DNA of 64,000 nucleotides, taken from the NCBI GenBank assembly GCA_031772625.1, contig CM062816.1, positions 631,873,269 through 631,937,268 of the forward strand, written 5' to 3'. The DNA comes from Pinus tabuliformis. Taxonomy: Eukaryota; Streptophyta; Pinopsida; Pinales; Pinaceae. The notes under the pieces are model-generated. The model made no database searches. It was given only the letters and a program-made list of their open reading frames with translations, and was not told where the DNA came from. Each line of letters begins with the position of its first letter. Position 1 is the stretch's first letter. Of this stretch, positions 24,946 through 36,011 are shown in pieces. Both the position numbers and the translations under genes were made by a program.

Positions 24946-26760
24946 CAAGAGAGATGGCTGCGATTTCATTCGACGCAGCCGTCTTGCTCCTGAGTGGAGA
25001 CTCAAATGCTAATCGTTTGAACTTTCCAGAATATTCTGCTCACATCAAAAGCATACTAAAAAGTTGTTCTCCTTGAGAAACTGTCAAGAATATTAAGTAT
25101 GTAGGGTGGAAGGTTGCAGAAGAGTTAGCCCAGATCATTAGTGTGGGTAATAAGGTTCGGGGATTCGAAGTTTCGCCACACGTTATTGTACAGCGGAAGC
25201 AGAAGGATCATGGATTACAAGTCTCTGTTGCCATTCCAGATGGTACCTCTACTGCTCCTCCACCCTTATTGGTCTCTCCCACAAAAGGTATGCAAGGTCA
25301 ATTTCTTTTGTTGTCTTTTCTTATTTTTTTTCTCTCTCAAGGATTTGCTTAAATATTCGAGTGTTAAATTATATATATATATATATATTTATTTATTTAA
25401 TTTATTCGAAAAGTGTTAAATTATATATATATAGATATATATATAGATATATATATTTATTTAATTTACTGGTATGCAAAATTAATGGGTATAATTATTA
25501 TTAATATAATTTTTAATATTTGATTTTCAAAATTACATTTATTTTAATAATATTTTTCATTTAAGGTGGGAAAAGATTGGGCCTAGAGTATGCTCTAAAT
25601 TTTTTTTGGAACATAACGGCTCAAGAGTGAGAAGCCCCCTTACTAACCATAAGCTGAGGTTATTCAAGGTGGCCTAGTTTGAGTCAGAGGCCTCCTTACT
25701 CACCATAACAGGGGTTATTTAACATGACCTCGTTTTCTTTCAATAACAGTGATGAGTAAGCCTGTGTTAGCCTATAGTAAAGAGAGGTAACTGTCTTTAA
25801 TACACATATGTTTTCCCACCCTACTAAAAAAAATGGAAAAGAATTATAATATTTTTAAATCTTAATTGTTTTCCCCTAATTAGGTATTAAATCAATAACT
25901 AAGTATGACCCATCTCTTTAAATTTGATACGTGTAGATATTTCGGATTCGATTCGTAAGGCTGATTTCCAACTAGTACCACTGCAAGGAAAGCAACGAAT
26001 GAAGGCCTTGGCAGGTGCTGAAGGTAACATTACAGCCGGTGTTACCAGCGCACCGAACTTACCAACAAAGATACATGATGATCAACCAGAGACTATGACT
26101 AGAATTAATCAGCAAATTCAGCATGGCCAACCAACCAGTAATACGAAAGGCGCAGCAGATAGTAATAATATTTCCAGTTTCTTGTTGGTGCCTGAACTTC
26201 TCCATAAGTGCAGTAGTCCAGTGGACACTACACAAAATCATTTCGACCAGCCGATCCAGCGTGGTCAATCAAGAAGTAAAAGGTCAAGCGCAACAGATAG
26301 TGGTACTCCCAGTTTCTCGTTCATGGATAAGCTTCTCCAAGAGTCCACTACTGTCGCCAGCACTGCACAAAATAATATTAATCATCAGAAGCAGCATGAG
26401 CAACCATTCAGTAATACACATGGCGCAGCAGATAACATTACTTCCAGTTTCTCGTTGATGTATGGGCGTGTCAACGAGGGCAGCACTCTGGTCGACACTG
26501 CACAAAATTATAATAATCAGCATATCCAGCATGACCAACCATTCAGCAATATTTCCAGTTTCCTATTCATGGATGAGCCTCTCTACGAGTGCAGAGAAGG
26601 ATTATTACATGGACTATGGGATATTGATGGAATATCCACTGAGGCACTCGCCCGAGTGTGTGCTCCTCAGGCCCGTCCCGGGAGCCAATACCCACCCAGA
26701 CTATCTCTGGAAAAAACAGCAGTTGGGGCAACTGATCCCTTGCTCCAAAAAATAAACTGA
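24946..26760 (+). pseudogene. AP2/ERF gene, 3' part with C-terminal repeats
   Basis: Resumes the AP2 domain right after the copia TSD: REMAAISFDAAVLLLSG and NRLNFPEYS match the AEEAARAYDxAA...LNFP end of ERF domains. An in-frame TGA is at 25074-25076, after KSCSP; the same frame continues with WKVAEELAQIISVGNKV to a donor AAAAG|GTATGC at 25287/25288. An acceptor (GTGTAG, ending 25936) restores the same frame, so an intron of 649 bp (25288-25936) is likely. Exon 2 holds about four imperfect repeats of roughly 43-46 residues (26116-26600) with the shared pattern QH-QP-SNT-GAAD...SF-LM...VDTAQN. The end (MDEPLYECREGLLHGLWDI) is acidic-hydrophobic, as in activation regions. Two stops plus the insertion make it a pseudogene. 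Confidence 0.78.
25362..25465. repeat. AT microsatellite in the ERF intron
   Basis: Two blocks of GTGTTAAATTATATATAT followed by TA, TAGA and TTTATTTAATTTA runs. A short local duplication in the intron. Confidence 0.9.
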
Positions 26761-26782
26761 GGCAACGAGCGTAGGACGTCAA

Positions 26783-26873
26783 GCAAACTCGGAAACTCTC
26801 TATAGTATACTGGGTGGAAAGTCATGTCTAAACAATCAAACTCGGAAAGTCTCTATAGTATACTTGGTTGAAC
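26783..26873. repeat. Short direct duplication after the ERF stop
   Basis: CAAACTCGGAAA-TCTCTATA, followed by GTATACT, occurs at about 26783 and again at about 26838, offset about 55 bp. It lies in the probable 3' untranslated region of the ERF gene. Confidence 0.85.
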
Positions 26874-26879
26874 ATTGTT

Positions 26880-28255
26880 CTTGTTAAGTCTGAAAATCTA
26901 TTAGTTCTCTTGCTTGACATAGCGGTTTTTCAAGGTTGTCAGCAAGTAGACTCAGTATTTTGCCTGCATTACACTTCCAGTAAGTCGTGCCTTCTACCGT
27001 GCAATCTTAAGTTGTTCCTCCACTATGGTGTTTCTATATATTTTTCCTCACCCATAGTTTCCTCGTATCCCAGGTTTTTGGTTAATGAATATTCTGGCAA
27101 CGACTGTAAGCTATTCGCGTTGAGATGGTTCCGTTCCTATTTGTGTCGCCAACTAACTAGGGTTTTTGTCTTCCTGGTTACTCTTATACTCAACTATTAA
27201 GGACTTAACTTTCGGATGGTTTCACCATATGTCGTATTGGCTTCTCTTCTTAATTTGTAAGACCTGTAAGGTCTATACGAGGATTTGGTTTCTAAGAGGA
27301 AAGCCTGGTCTACCTCTTCTAGGGTTTTAACAGGTTATGACTATGTATTTATATTGTAGTTTTCTTCCTTCCAACATCTAAAAGTTCAGCCACTCCTATC
27401 GGCTTATTGTTATGTTATATATGTTATTTGGCAACTTTATTCTTTGAATCACATTTAGGAAGTTTATGGGTCTATATGTTTAAATCTCTTAATGCTCTGC
27501 ACGACATCAATTATTAATTATATGTTGAATGGCCATGGCTTTCTCTGTACTTGAATATTGTTTCTGTACAAGGATTTTAAACTGGTTCATCTCGTTATGA
27601 GAATTGGGTCTTCTTCAGATTCAATGATTAGGTTATACAGTTTTGATGTTAATACATATTTTTCAATTTTATTGTCTGGGGTTCCAACTACCATTTTGGG
27701 TTGCCATTTCCATTCAGCTTGGTCCGGGAACTAAACCGTTCCTGCAATTACTAGATTTTTAGTTCATCGAATATAAATTCTTTAATGGGTATTGTCTATA
27801 TTTGCTATAGGGACATGCGTAGTTTCATTTGGACTTCTTTCCCCTTCTAGACTCTGTGCATGCATCCTCTCGAGGCTTTACCCATCTGTGATAGTATTAC
27901 TTATCTGGACATTCACTTAATTACTCACCTTACTATTTCTTTTAGCCACAATAATTGTTATTCATCATAGGTCGAAAGGTTACCTACCCCGCTAGGCTTT
28001 GTCTCTCATATTTTATATGGGTTTCTTTTTCTCTTCTTGGTTGTCGCTATTGCATTTCAATATTACATGGCCAGAATGTTTTACCTTCAGCTGCTTACAC
28101 CTTCGTAAAAAATACAGACTTAATAGAGTATTTTCTTATTTGATTCTGTATTCTCAGTTCTATTATTCCATTCAGTATCGCTTCTAAATTTAACTGTAAT
28201 AGTTTTACTATAAAACTATTATATAAAAGAAAATTTTAACTCTGCAACCTACAAA
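26880..28255. other. Spacer after the ERF gene
   Basis: T-rich on the + strand, with short open frames that match nothing I recognise. It may include the 3' untranslated end of the ERF gene; no further exon is supported. Confidence 0.4.
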
Positions 28256-28845
28256 ATTTTCCAGCATACTTATCTGAACAACACCCAAGGAATTCACTAA
28301 GAGAATGATCTTTCCTCCCAACAACAAGAAAGACAACTACGTACAATCTAACCCTGATATTTCAGTCTCCATAAGAGTAAATGACAATGACCTCGCATCA
28401 TGATCTCTCAGGTCCACCCAATAATCTCACAATCACTTAAGGACTCCACTAGTTCACACCCTAGATCAGGAGTGCCTCAATGGCAGCGTCCTAACTTAAA
28501 TTCATTTTTTTTGTTTCTCTTGTTGGTGCCTCCATTTTTCATTCCTCCTTTTGTTGGCCTCCCTTTTCCCATTGAGACATTTTTTTTAGGGAGAGAGTGA
28601 CTTTACTAATTATCTCTAACTTTTTTGTACATGAAAGTCTCATTTTGGGTCTTTCTTCATGATTTCCAAGACTTCATCATTTAACCAAAGTAAATTAAAT
28701 GATAATATTAATAATAATTTTTAAACATCATTGTTTCACTTTGATTTTCCATGAAGTCCATTATTTACCAAGTTATAAAGTAAATTAATTATAAAATGTT
28801 TTGGGTACCGGGGGTGTCACATCTTTCCCCCATTGGGGGTGTCAC

Positions 28846-28862
28846 ATCTTCCCCCCATTGGG
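28846..28862 (-). other. Polypurine tract and LTR start
   Basis: Minus strand AATGGGGGGAAGA, then TGTGACACCC. The 25-bp block GGGGGTGTCACATCTT with its C-rich tail is repeated in tandem on the + strand (28810-28834 and 28835-28859), so the LTR start is locally duplicated. Confidence 0.7.
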
Positions 28863-29149
28863 CATAAAAACATACTCATTGTTCACTCTTGCCATTGGAG
28901 TAGGTACTAATATACTTTTAACATAAAATTAACAATTTTCCAAGTGGCCTCTTCTAGGCTAAAGTGCTTCCACCACATTTTAACTTGGGTGACAACTTGC
29001 TTCCATAATATTGTTTCTCTTTGCTCTAGAATACACAAATGTTCTACTAAAAATTTGTCATAACCATAACAAATTTGTCATAATTTTAACATTTTTTTTA
29101 ATAAAAAAGGAACATGTATACATACATAGTCATATATATCTAAAAAAAC

Positions 29150-30185
29150 ATCCTTGAATTTACTTCACCTCTAACTAACTCATTACATGCCTCTGGTCAT
29201 GTATATACTTTTTTAGTAATGATACATGAAATACATCATGAACTACCATGTGACTAAGTAGTGCGAGTTGCATATGCCACAGGTCGAATTCTTTCCATTA
29301 ATTGGAAGTGCCCACAATAAGGGGGAGCTAGCCTAGTATAATTACCTCACCGTAAGGTACTAATCTTAGGCCTAATATACACATATACATGGTCTTCAAC
29401 CTAAAACTCTCGATAAGTCATTTTTCTCTGTGCATATACTTTTTATCAATCTTGGGAAGATTTTAAATTTTGTGGAACCCTCTTAACAATTTGCTCAATT
29501 TCTATTAACATCTCGCTCTAATATTAGCTTTACTTTAGGGTTACTCCAATTACTAGGTGTTCTGCATATCCTTCCATACAACATATAAAACTGACTCATT
29601 TTCAATAACTCATGGTAACTATTGTTATATGCAAATTCAATGACGTGTACGTAATCCTCCCACTTGGTTGGTTTTGCATAACATACATCCTTAACATGTC
29701 TTCCATTACTTGTTCTACACGTTTGGTTTTCCCATCTATCTAAGGATGATAGGTAGTATTGAACTAAACTTGGGTAGGCATCCCAACAAATAGAGCTTTC
29801 TAGAATGCGAAGGTAAATTTCAAATCTCTATCTGAGTTCACCACCTTAGGTATGACATACAATCGAAATATCTCTCTCATGAAAATCTCACTAATTTGGG
29901 GAGTCTTGAATATAGATTGTACTGGGATAAAATTGATTGTCTTACTCAACTAATCCACTACCATAATAATTGATTCATTGTTTCATCTAAATTTAGGTAA
30001 TTTGTTTATAAAGTCTAAGGTTATAACATCCCATTTCCATTCTAGAATTGGTAATGGGTGCGTTGATGGTGCTAGAAATATGTCAATCAATGACATCTCC
30101 CTGAACTCCCAATTAGACCTCATGTTGTTTGGAGTATGAGCCACATTTGGTACAATGGCCAAATTGCCATATATCTAGAAGATAT
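29150..30185 (-). pseudogene. Ty3/gypsy integrase remnant
   Basis: Recognisable pieces in order on the minus strand are WKWDVITLDFI, a short segment after it with IPKVVNSDRD, a TTYHP-DGKTKRVEQVMEDMLR motif (the Y-x-P-Q-x-DGQ-ER signature region of Ty3/gypsy integrases), and a C-terminal stretch ending near the PVAYATR and HGSS-CISCI region where plant elements have VFHVS-LK. Much decayed. Confidence 0.8.
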
Positions 30186-30190
30186 GCCTT

Positions 30191-31489
30191 GGCTCTAACT
30201 ACCAACAAGAGAGAGGGATGTGATTGTGCCTTTGAACAATAGGGGGTGTGCATGGTGACCGTTCACTCACATGTGTGTGTATGTTCTTTCATTGTGGAGG
30301 GGAGGAGAAGTGAGCCTCTAAGAGAGAGGTAGTAGTACCACCCTAAAGAGATACACATAAACAAGAAGTACCCATACAACACCAAGCATAATAGTCCACA
30401 TAAGTGAGATGGTCATGAAACCGATCTGTAAAGGAAAGATCTGTCGAGCATCTAGTGGAGTAGACCATAAGGATGAGACAACATTAACATCAATTACAAC
30501 ACATTCTCAAATCATGAGTTCCAAAATAACCAAAATAGTTCAACTTCTTTAACACAGATGGAAGAAGACACCAATTACAAGCATTCATAGAATAGTATTT
30601 CAAATATCCATAATCCATCCATGAAAACGTGTTGGCCCAGAGGGCTTCTGATATTAAGAAAAAGATCCAAGACACATGTATACAATTAACATCACTAGCT
30701 CCATTAGTGCAGCATTGGAGCCACTCCTTTCTCCTCAAAAGGACTAGCTTATCTCTCTAATTCCTTCTGGGAGGAGTGAGGGTGAAAAGTAGTTTTCTCA
30801 TACAATGAGGGGGTATATATAACCAAGGGGTGATGCTTCTCGTTTGTGATTCTTCTACTACTGTTAAATACTAGGAAGTTAAATAGTGTAATGTACTCAG
30901 GAATTGTGTAATGTAGCAGTGTTAGTAGAAAATAACTATACGTTGCGTAGATGCAGGTGTCAAGGCCACATCATACTGATTGGAACTAGGCAATGCACAA
31001 TCCACGTAGGCTGGGTGAAAGCAGGTTGAAGGACCAATGAGACTGACAGGTGGAGTGATGAAGGTTCCACTGTGTCCTAACACATAGAATACTTGAAGAA
31101 ATAAAAACATTTTTCACCCATGACACATGAGCAACAATTTCACTTGTCACTTCATGACCAGTTATGATAAGTATGACACCTAAGATAGACTTTACGAGGA
31201 CCATGATGAAACTTGTGCGAAAATGATCAAAACTTTGTGAATGAGTGTGATAGATGTTTATATTGTTAGTAAAACTTGTAAACACAAATATGGGCCCTTG
31301 AAACCACCACAATGAGCTTATGCATAAAGTGCGATAAACATTATGCAAAAAGGTAACATCTTGCCTAGCTTGTGAAAGGGAGAAAAACACATGGAGAAAA
31401 CGCATGGCATGGATTTAAGTGTTTGTGACCATTCATGTCATTGAATACATAATGATATGATAGTGATAGTATTCTCTTCAAGATAAACT
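30191..31489. other. Spacer before the 31.5-kb element
   Basis: No supported gene. A TATA-like run (GGGGGTATATATAACC) at about 30809-30824 lies in otherwise featureless sequence. Its natural continuation before the insertion is the sequence at 47753. Confidence 0.4.
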
Positions 31490-31494
31490 AAGAG

Positions 31495-32506
31495 TGTTAC
31501 AAGTCTATTTGGGCACATCACTCCCATCATTCAGATAAGTACTAGTAGGGCTCATCAAACCCTAATTTAGTTGCTACATGCACTAGAAAAGTCATCACAT
31601 TGAATGCCATCATTATTGAGAGTTTCCTGGCATAAAGACATCCTAAAATTACTCCTTGAGGGAAGCGTGCAGCCTTGGTCAGGCACATAGGCCTATTAAA
31701 GCATGCTCTGTAGAGCACCTAGGCTCACTTTGACCTGTGTTGGGCGAGATTTAGCCAAATATTCATATGGTTCTAGGAATATTCCTTCCTTCTAGATCAT
31801 TCTGGAAGATTCCCACCTCTTATCCTCTCCTATGAGCTCAAAATTGGATAGGGAACAAATCAAATAACCTCCTATCCTCTCATCCCTTCCTCCATGGAAA
31901 CTAACTCCAAATGTGGAAATCCATTCAATGCCCAATTTATGAGAAAACCACCTCCATTTCCTTATAAATTAAGCACTCATCATAGTGATCAAGGGCTGGA
32001 CTTTGAGAATTTATAAGGAGAGACTGTTGCTATGAGGTTTGATATTGTAAGCAAGTATTGTTATGCTGTCGGAGTGTTGTGCTTTTGGTGTGATGAAGGA
32101 TGGAACTCAAGCTGGATGAGTGACATGGGATCGAACTTCTTGGTTGTAACTCTTCCTTCTACTTAATAAAGTTGTTTACACATTTTCCCATATTTTTGTC
32201 TTTATGTATGATGATTATATGTGTAAATTATTTCGATTCCATTCTCTTATAGTAGATATATCTCTTGATTTCATTGGTTTTTATCCTCTGTTTATGATTA
32301 CATGAACTTATTGAGCAGGTTCAGTTTGAGGAGGAGCGATGAGAGCTATTCAAAGGAGATAAAGGGAAGAGAAAGATAACAAGTAGGTACCTTGTCTTAT
32401 TTATCTTCTATAGAAAAGGGTTAAACTCTTTAAATCTATTGTTCTAGGTGTAGCTACCCACCTAGGGAAATTGTATTTATCCATAAATGCAAAATTCCAC
32501 ATAACA
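31495..32506 (+). repeat. 5' LTR of the plus copy
   Basis: 1012 bp, TGTTACAAGTC to CACATAACA. Aligns end to end with 46746-47747. Confidence 0.93.
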
Positions 32507-32530
32507 AATTGGCAACCCTACTGGGGAACG
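32507..32530 (+). other. Primer-binding site, plus copy
   Basis: AATTGGCAACCCTACTGGGG directly after the 5' LTR; equals the site of the minus copy at 12572-12593. The tRNA was not assigned. Confidence 0.7.
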
Positions 32531-33936
32531 ACGATAGTTCCAGGTAGTTTATCACCATCATAGTACACCGTAGTAGACTTTTCCTACTTTCATTGATCTT
32601 ATTTTAGTCATTTTGAAGTGTTTTTGGTCAAAAAGTGATGTTAGATGTCTTTTGATTGGCATCTATGGCACGAGCGCAGGCTTGGTTAGGGGACAGTGCT
32701 CTGTAATGCATGCTTGGCTTAGAGACAGTCCTCTGCAGTGAAGTTACTCCCACTCTGACCCGCGATGATCCTCCTTAAGCTTAAAAGCCCATATTTGTGT
32801 TGGATCTTTTCAATTTTTCTTTTGAAGTTCTTTGTTTAAAGATCAATCATTTCTATGGTTCTGAAATCAACTTGTATCTCTTCTCCTAGCCTTACTTTGA
32901 CCTTGATTGTTTAGTGTTCCTTAAAAGTTTTATTTATCATTATCAATTCATTGTCAAAGTTAGTTTATAGTTGATTAGTATTTTCTTAAAAGAAAGTGTC
33001 GTAAAGTCTTCATTTCTTTGGAAAAGGAACTACCATAAAGTCTTTGTTCTTGCAAAAGGATTGATTGATTGTATGTGCATTAGTTTTCTTTTGTTCATAT
33101 AAACACTACAGGGACTGAAAAGAAAAACTTTCATTTGGGATATTGTAGTTTGTGAATGCTTGATAGGAATAGCTAGGGAAATTGCATTAGGTGTGCACTT
33201 TGCTTTTTGTCAAAGATCTAATTGCTCTATCCCTATCAGCTAAGGTTTTCATTGTTCAAATTGACTCTAAATAATGCTTATCATATTAGTTGTGTTCTTA
33301 GAATTACAAGCATACATCAAGTGGTGAACCTTGAAAGGAAAATTCTTAAGAAGATCAAATTAAAAGTTATCTCAATTAACCTAATGGAGCATTGTAACTT
33401 AACGCATAACATTTATAGGTCTAGGGTAGAGACGTGTTCTAGTGTCGTTAAACATAGCAGCTGCCACTAACTTGTTTGTGATACATTCTAAGTGCGATAC
33501 CTCATTGCAAGTACGTAAGTATATCGTAGCTTGTCCATGTACCTTCGGGTATATAGGGAGCTGTTACAGTATGTAAAGTATAAAGGAATTCTCTCACTAT
33601 GTAGTTTCGCATCAGACATCACTAACATAGATTGGACCTCCACGTGCTTTTGGGTATATATGGGAGGACTACACTAGGTTTCTATCCATCCTTAGGTAAC
33701 CTACTTAGACGCCATGTACACTCTGATACACTGAAGACAACATTCATGGAGATTGCCTACACGTATGTTAAGTCCTTGGTTTACCGAGGCAGTATATTAC
33801 AGTTCACATTTGCTTGGTAATCCTTTTACGTAGATTATCCCTTTTCTGTTTTTTATGTTATTTTAATTAAAATAAAATTAATTGACTACGGATAACAACG
33901 TCCATGCTCACTCCTTTGTTGATTTTAGGTTGAGAC

Positions 33937-35690
33937 ATATGTTAACAACATCGGAGTCCACCAATTAAGGAATTCCTTTTGATGGGAATCCTAGTCCTTT
34001 TCCTCCTTTCGGATATATTGGTTCTCCTTATATGGCTACATTTTCCCTTCTGAGATTTACCATTGGCTTGCTACTATGGTTGTTTTCAACCTCCTTGGTT
34101 CAAAATTTCGTGATTTCTCCGCAATCAAGTACTCCTCCAATTGGACAAAATGAACCTGCAGTTGATCTTAAAGTTGACCGTTTTTCTTCTTTGTCAGCTG
34201 TTTCTTCCTCCCCTTCTTCCTCTTCGCCTGGTGAAAGTATTGACACTAGTAAACAGGTTGATAAGAAGAAGAAGAAAGGGAAGAAGAAGAATAAATTTTA
34301 GCACGAGGTAACCAAGCAACCATTGCTTTGAATGCAATTTATGATGAGAAACTGTGTGATAAGCCTCACAAAGTTCGATATCCATGCAAAGTTTGTATAA
34401 TAGACCATCTTCTTGGAAATTATCCTGATATTATCAAATCTTAAAATAATAGTCTTCTCATTCACATCGTCCTATGTCATCAACTTCTAGAGAACATGTT
34501 GGTGACACGCCATCAACTAGTGGTAGTAAAGTTCATGGAAAGAAGGGTAAATTTAAGTTTCGTTTTAGGTTATGCTAAGGGAATCACTCCATTCACCTTT
34601 GTCCCTATCTGGATGAAGCCAAAAAGTGTCGAATAATCATCCTGCTTCTCTACAGCAACTTCCAACTGGTTAAAGGAGACTCTCCCTTAATCCTTCACTA
34701 GTTGATAAATTTACTAACCCAAATCAACCATTGGTCAAAAAAACTCTCTATGAATGTGAATCCCATGAGTCTATATTTGACCAATCAGAGGTCGAGGAAA
34801 TAGTTGACCCAATTTCACCTTCAGTTAATCGTACCTTTCTCGCTGAGAATGAGTATGATACCACTCAAGTTCTTTTTGTTTCCTCAGATTCCAATGAGCT
34901 TGGGGGGAACCCTCCTATTCCATCAAGATAGGAGGAAAATCCTCCCATTCTCGTAACTCAAGGGGGTAATTCTCCCATTCTTACGGTACCCCCTCCAAGT
35001 AGTCTGGTCACTTCCTTTGATTGGAATCGACTCACAGGATCTCGTCTTCCATCTTATGTGCCTTTCCAGATCATAGTACATGTTTGTAATATGATTGTAC
35101 ATGGCACTATTATAGATGAAGGTGCATCAGTGAGTATCATATCCTCCACTGCTTGGAAGGAGCTCGGTTCACTGCCACTTGTGCCCGTTACCTAGAGTCT
35201 GTTGGCTTTTAACAGAGGAAACAATCAACCATTAGGGATCCTTCCTCGGTTGCCTATCACTTTGGGAGGAAAAATTGTTTATCTCAATGTGATGGTAGTC
35301 CCAGGCCCTTTAGATTACAATTTACTTCTTGGGCATGATTATGTTTATGACATGGGAGCTATTCTTTCAATACTCCTTTGAGTGATGTGTTTCCTGCATG
35401 GAGGCATAATTGCCACCGTTGACCAGCTTTCATTTCCCAGTCCAAATATGTCTTCCATTCAACCATCTTCCTTAAATGGTCCTTTTGTACCAATGTATCT
35501 TCCCTGCCACGGGTCAATTATGAGGCAACTCGTTCCATGCCTACATCAACTGACGATCAATTTCGTGATCTTGTGCATTATGTACTGGGGGAATTGGGAC
35601 CAAATCTCTGTAATGGATTCCTTGCTACGTATGCCTTCCAAAGCATTGTTCTCCCATCTGATGATAACCTCTTCTAAGTCATGACCTCTT
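33937..35690 (+). pseudogene. Knuckle-protease ORF remnant
   Basis: The first part (about 34032-34301) has a hydrophobic start, a long Ser/Pro-rich stretch and a Lys block (KKKKKGKKKNK). Two Cys/His knuckle-like clusters follow at about 34385-34620 (CKVC-x(4)-HLLGN and LC-x(4)-H-x(4)-CP). The retropepsin at about 35030-35350 has DEGASVSIIS and NLLLGHDYVYDMGA. The frame then fades at about 35680. No capsid-type gag domain is seen and no RT follows. The likely role of the product was RNA binding plus proteolysis inside another element's particle (inference). Broken in several places. Confidence 0.78.
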
Positions 35691-35710
35691 ATGGGTCGTG
35701 ATCAAGGAAC

Positions 35711-36011
35711 ATGAGGAGAGTTCCTTGTCTTGTGTTAACCTCATTAAAATCTGAAACAAGGATTATGAGGATAGTTCCTGGTCTTGTGTCAACCTCACTA
35801 AAAAGGGAAACAAGGAATATGAGCATAGTTACTTGTCTTGTGTCAAGCTTTTTAAAAAATGAAACAAAGAATATGAGCATAGTTACTTGTCTTGTGTCAA
35901 GTTCGTTAAAAAAAATGAAACAAGGAATATGAGGATAGTCCCTGGTCTTGTGTCAACGTCATTAAAAAATGAAACAAAGGGTATGAGCATAGTTCCTTGT
36001 CTTGTGTCAAG
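35711..36011 (+). repeat. 54-bp minisatellite in the element tail, left part
   Basis: About 5.6 units of a 54-bp repeat (ATGAG-ATAGTTCCTTGTCT, then TGTGTCAA-CTCATTAAAAAATGAAACAAGGAAT). The period is a multiple of three, and several units are open on the + strand, giving an 18-residue repeat. The series is interrupted by the nested element at 36012 and continues at 45602-45739. Related tandem text lies in the tail of the minus copy (about 8880-9180). Confidence 0.92.

Larger units (their letters stand above)
28256..30190 (-). mobile_element. Ty3/gypsy fossil: integrase end and 3' LTR
   Basis: Minus-strand remains of a Ty3/gypsy element. 29150-30185 reads as the integrase core and C-terminal part. 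28847-28862 is a polypurine tract and the 3' LTR begins at 28846 with TGTGACACCC, a start shared by many plant Ty3/gypsy LTRs. The LTR runs to somewhere near 28256; its far border was not found. Heavily decayed with many breaks, hence old. No 5' LTR is visible above 30190. Confidence 0.78.

Noticed and set aside
30490-31405. Minus-strand frames of 62-139 codons
   Set aside because: No recognised motif and no partner copy; coding-like signal is weak.
35711-36006. The 54-bp repeat as a CRISPR array
   Set aside because: Units are contiguous, with no unique spacers, and lie in a plant retroelement tail.
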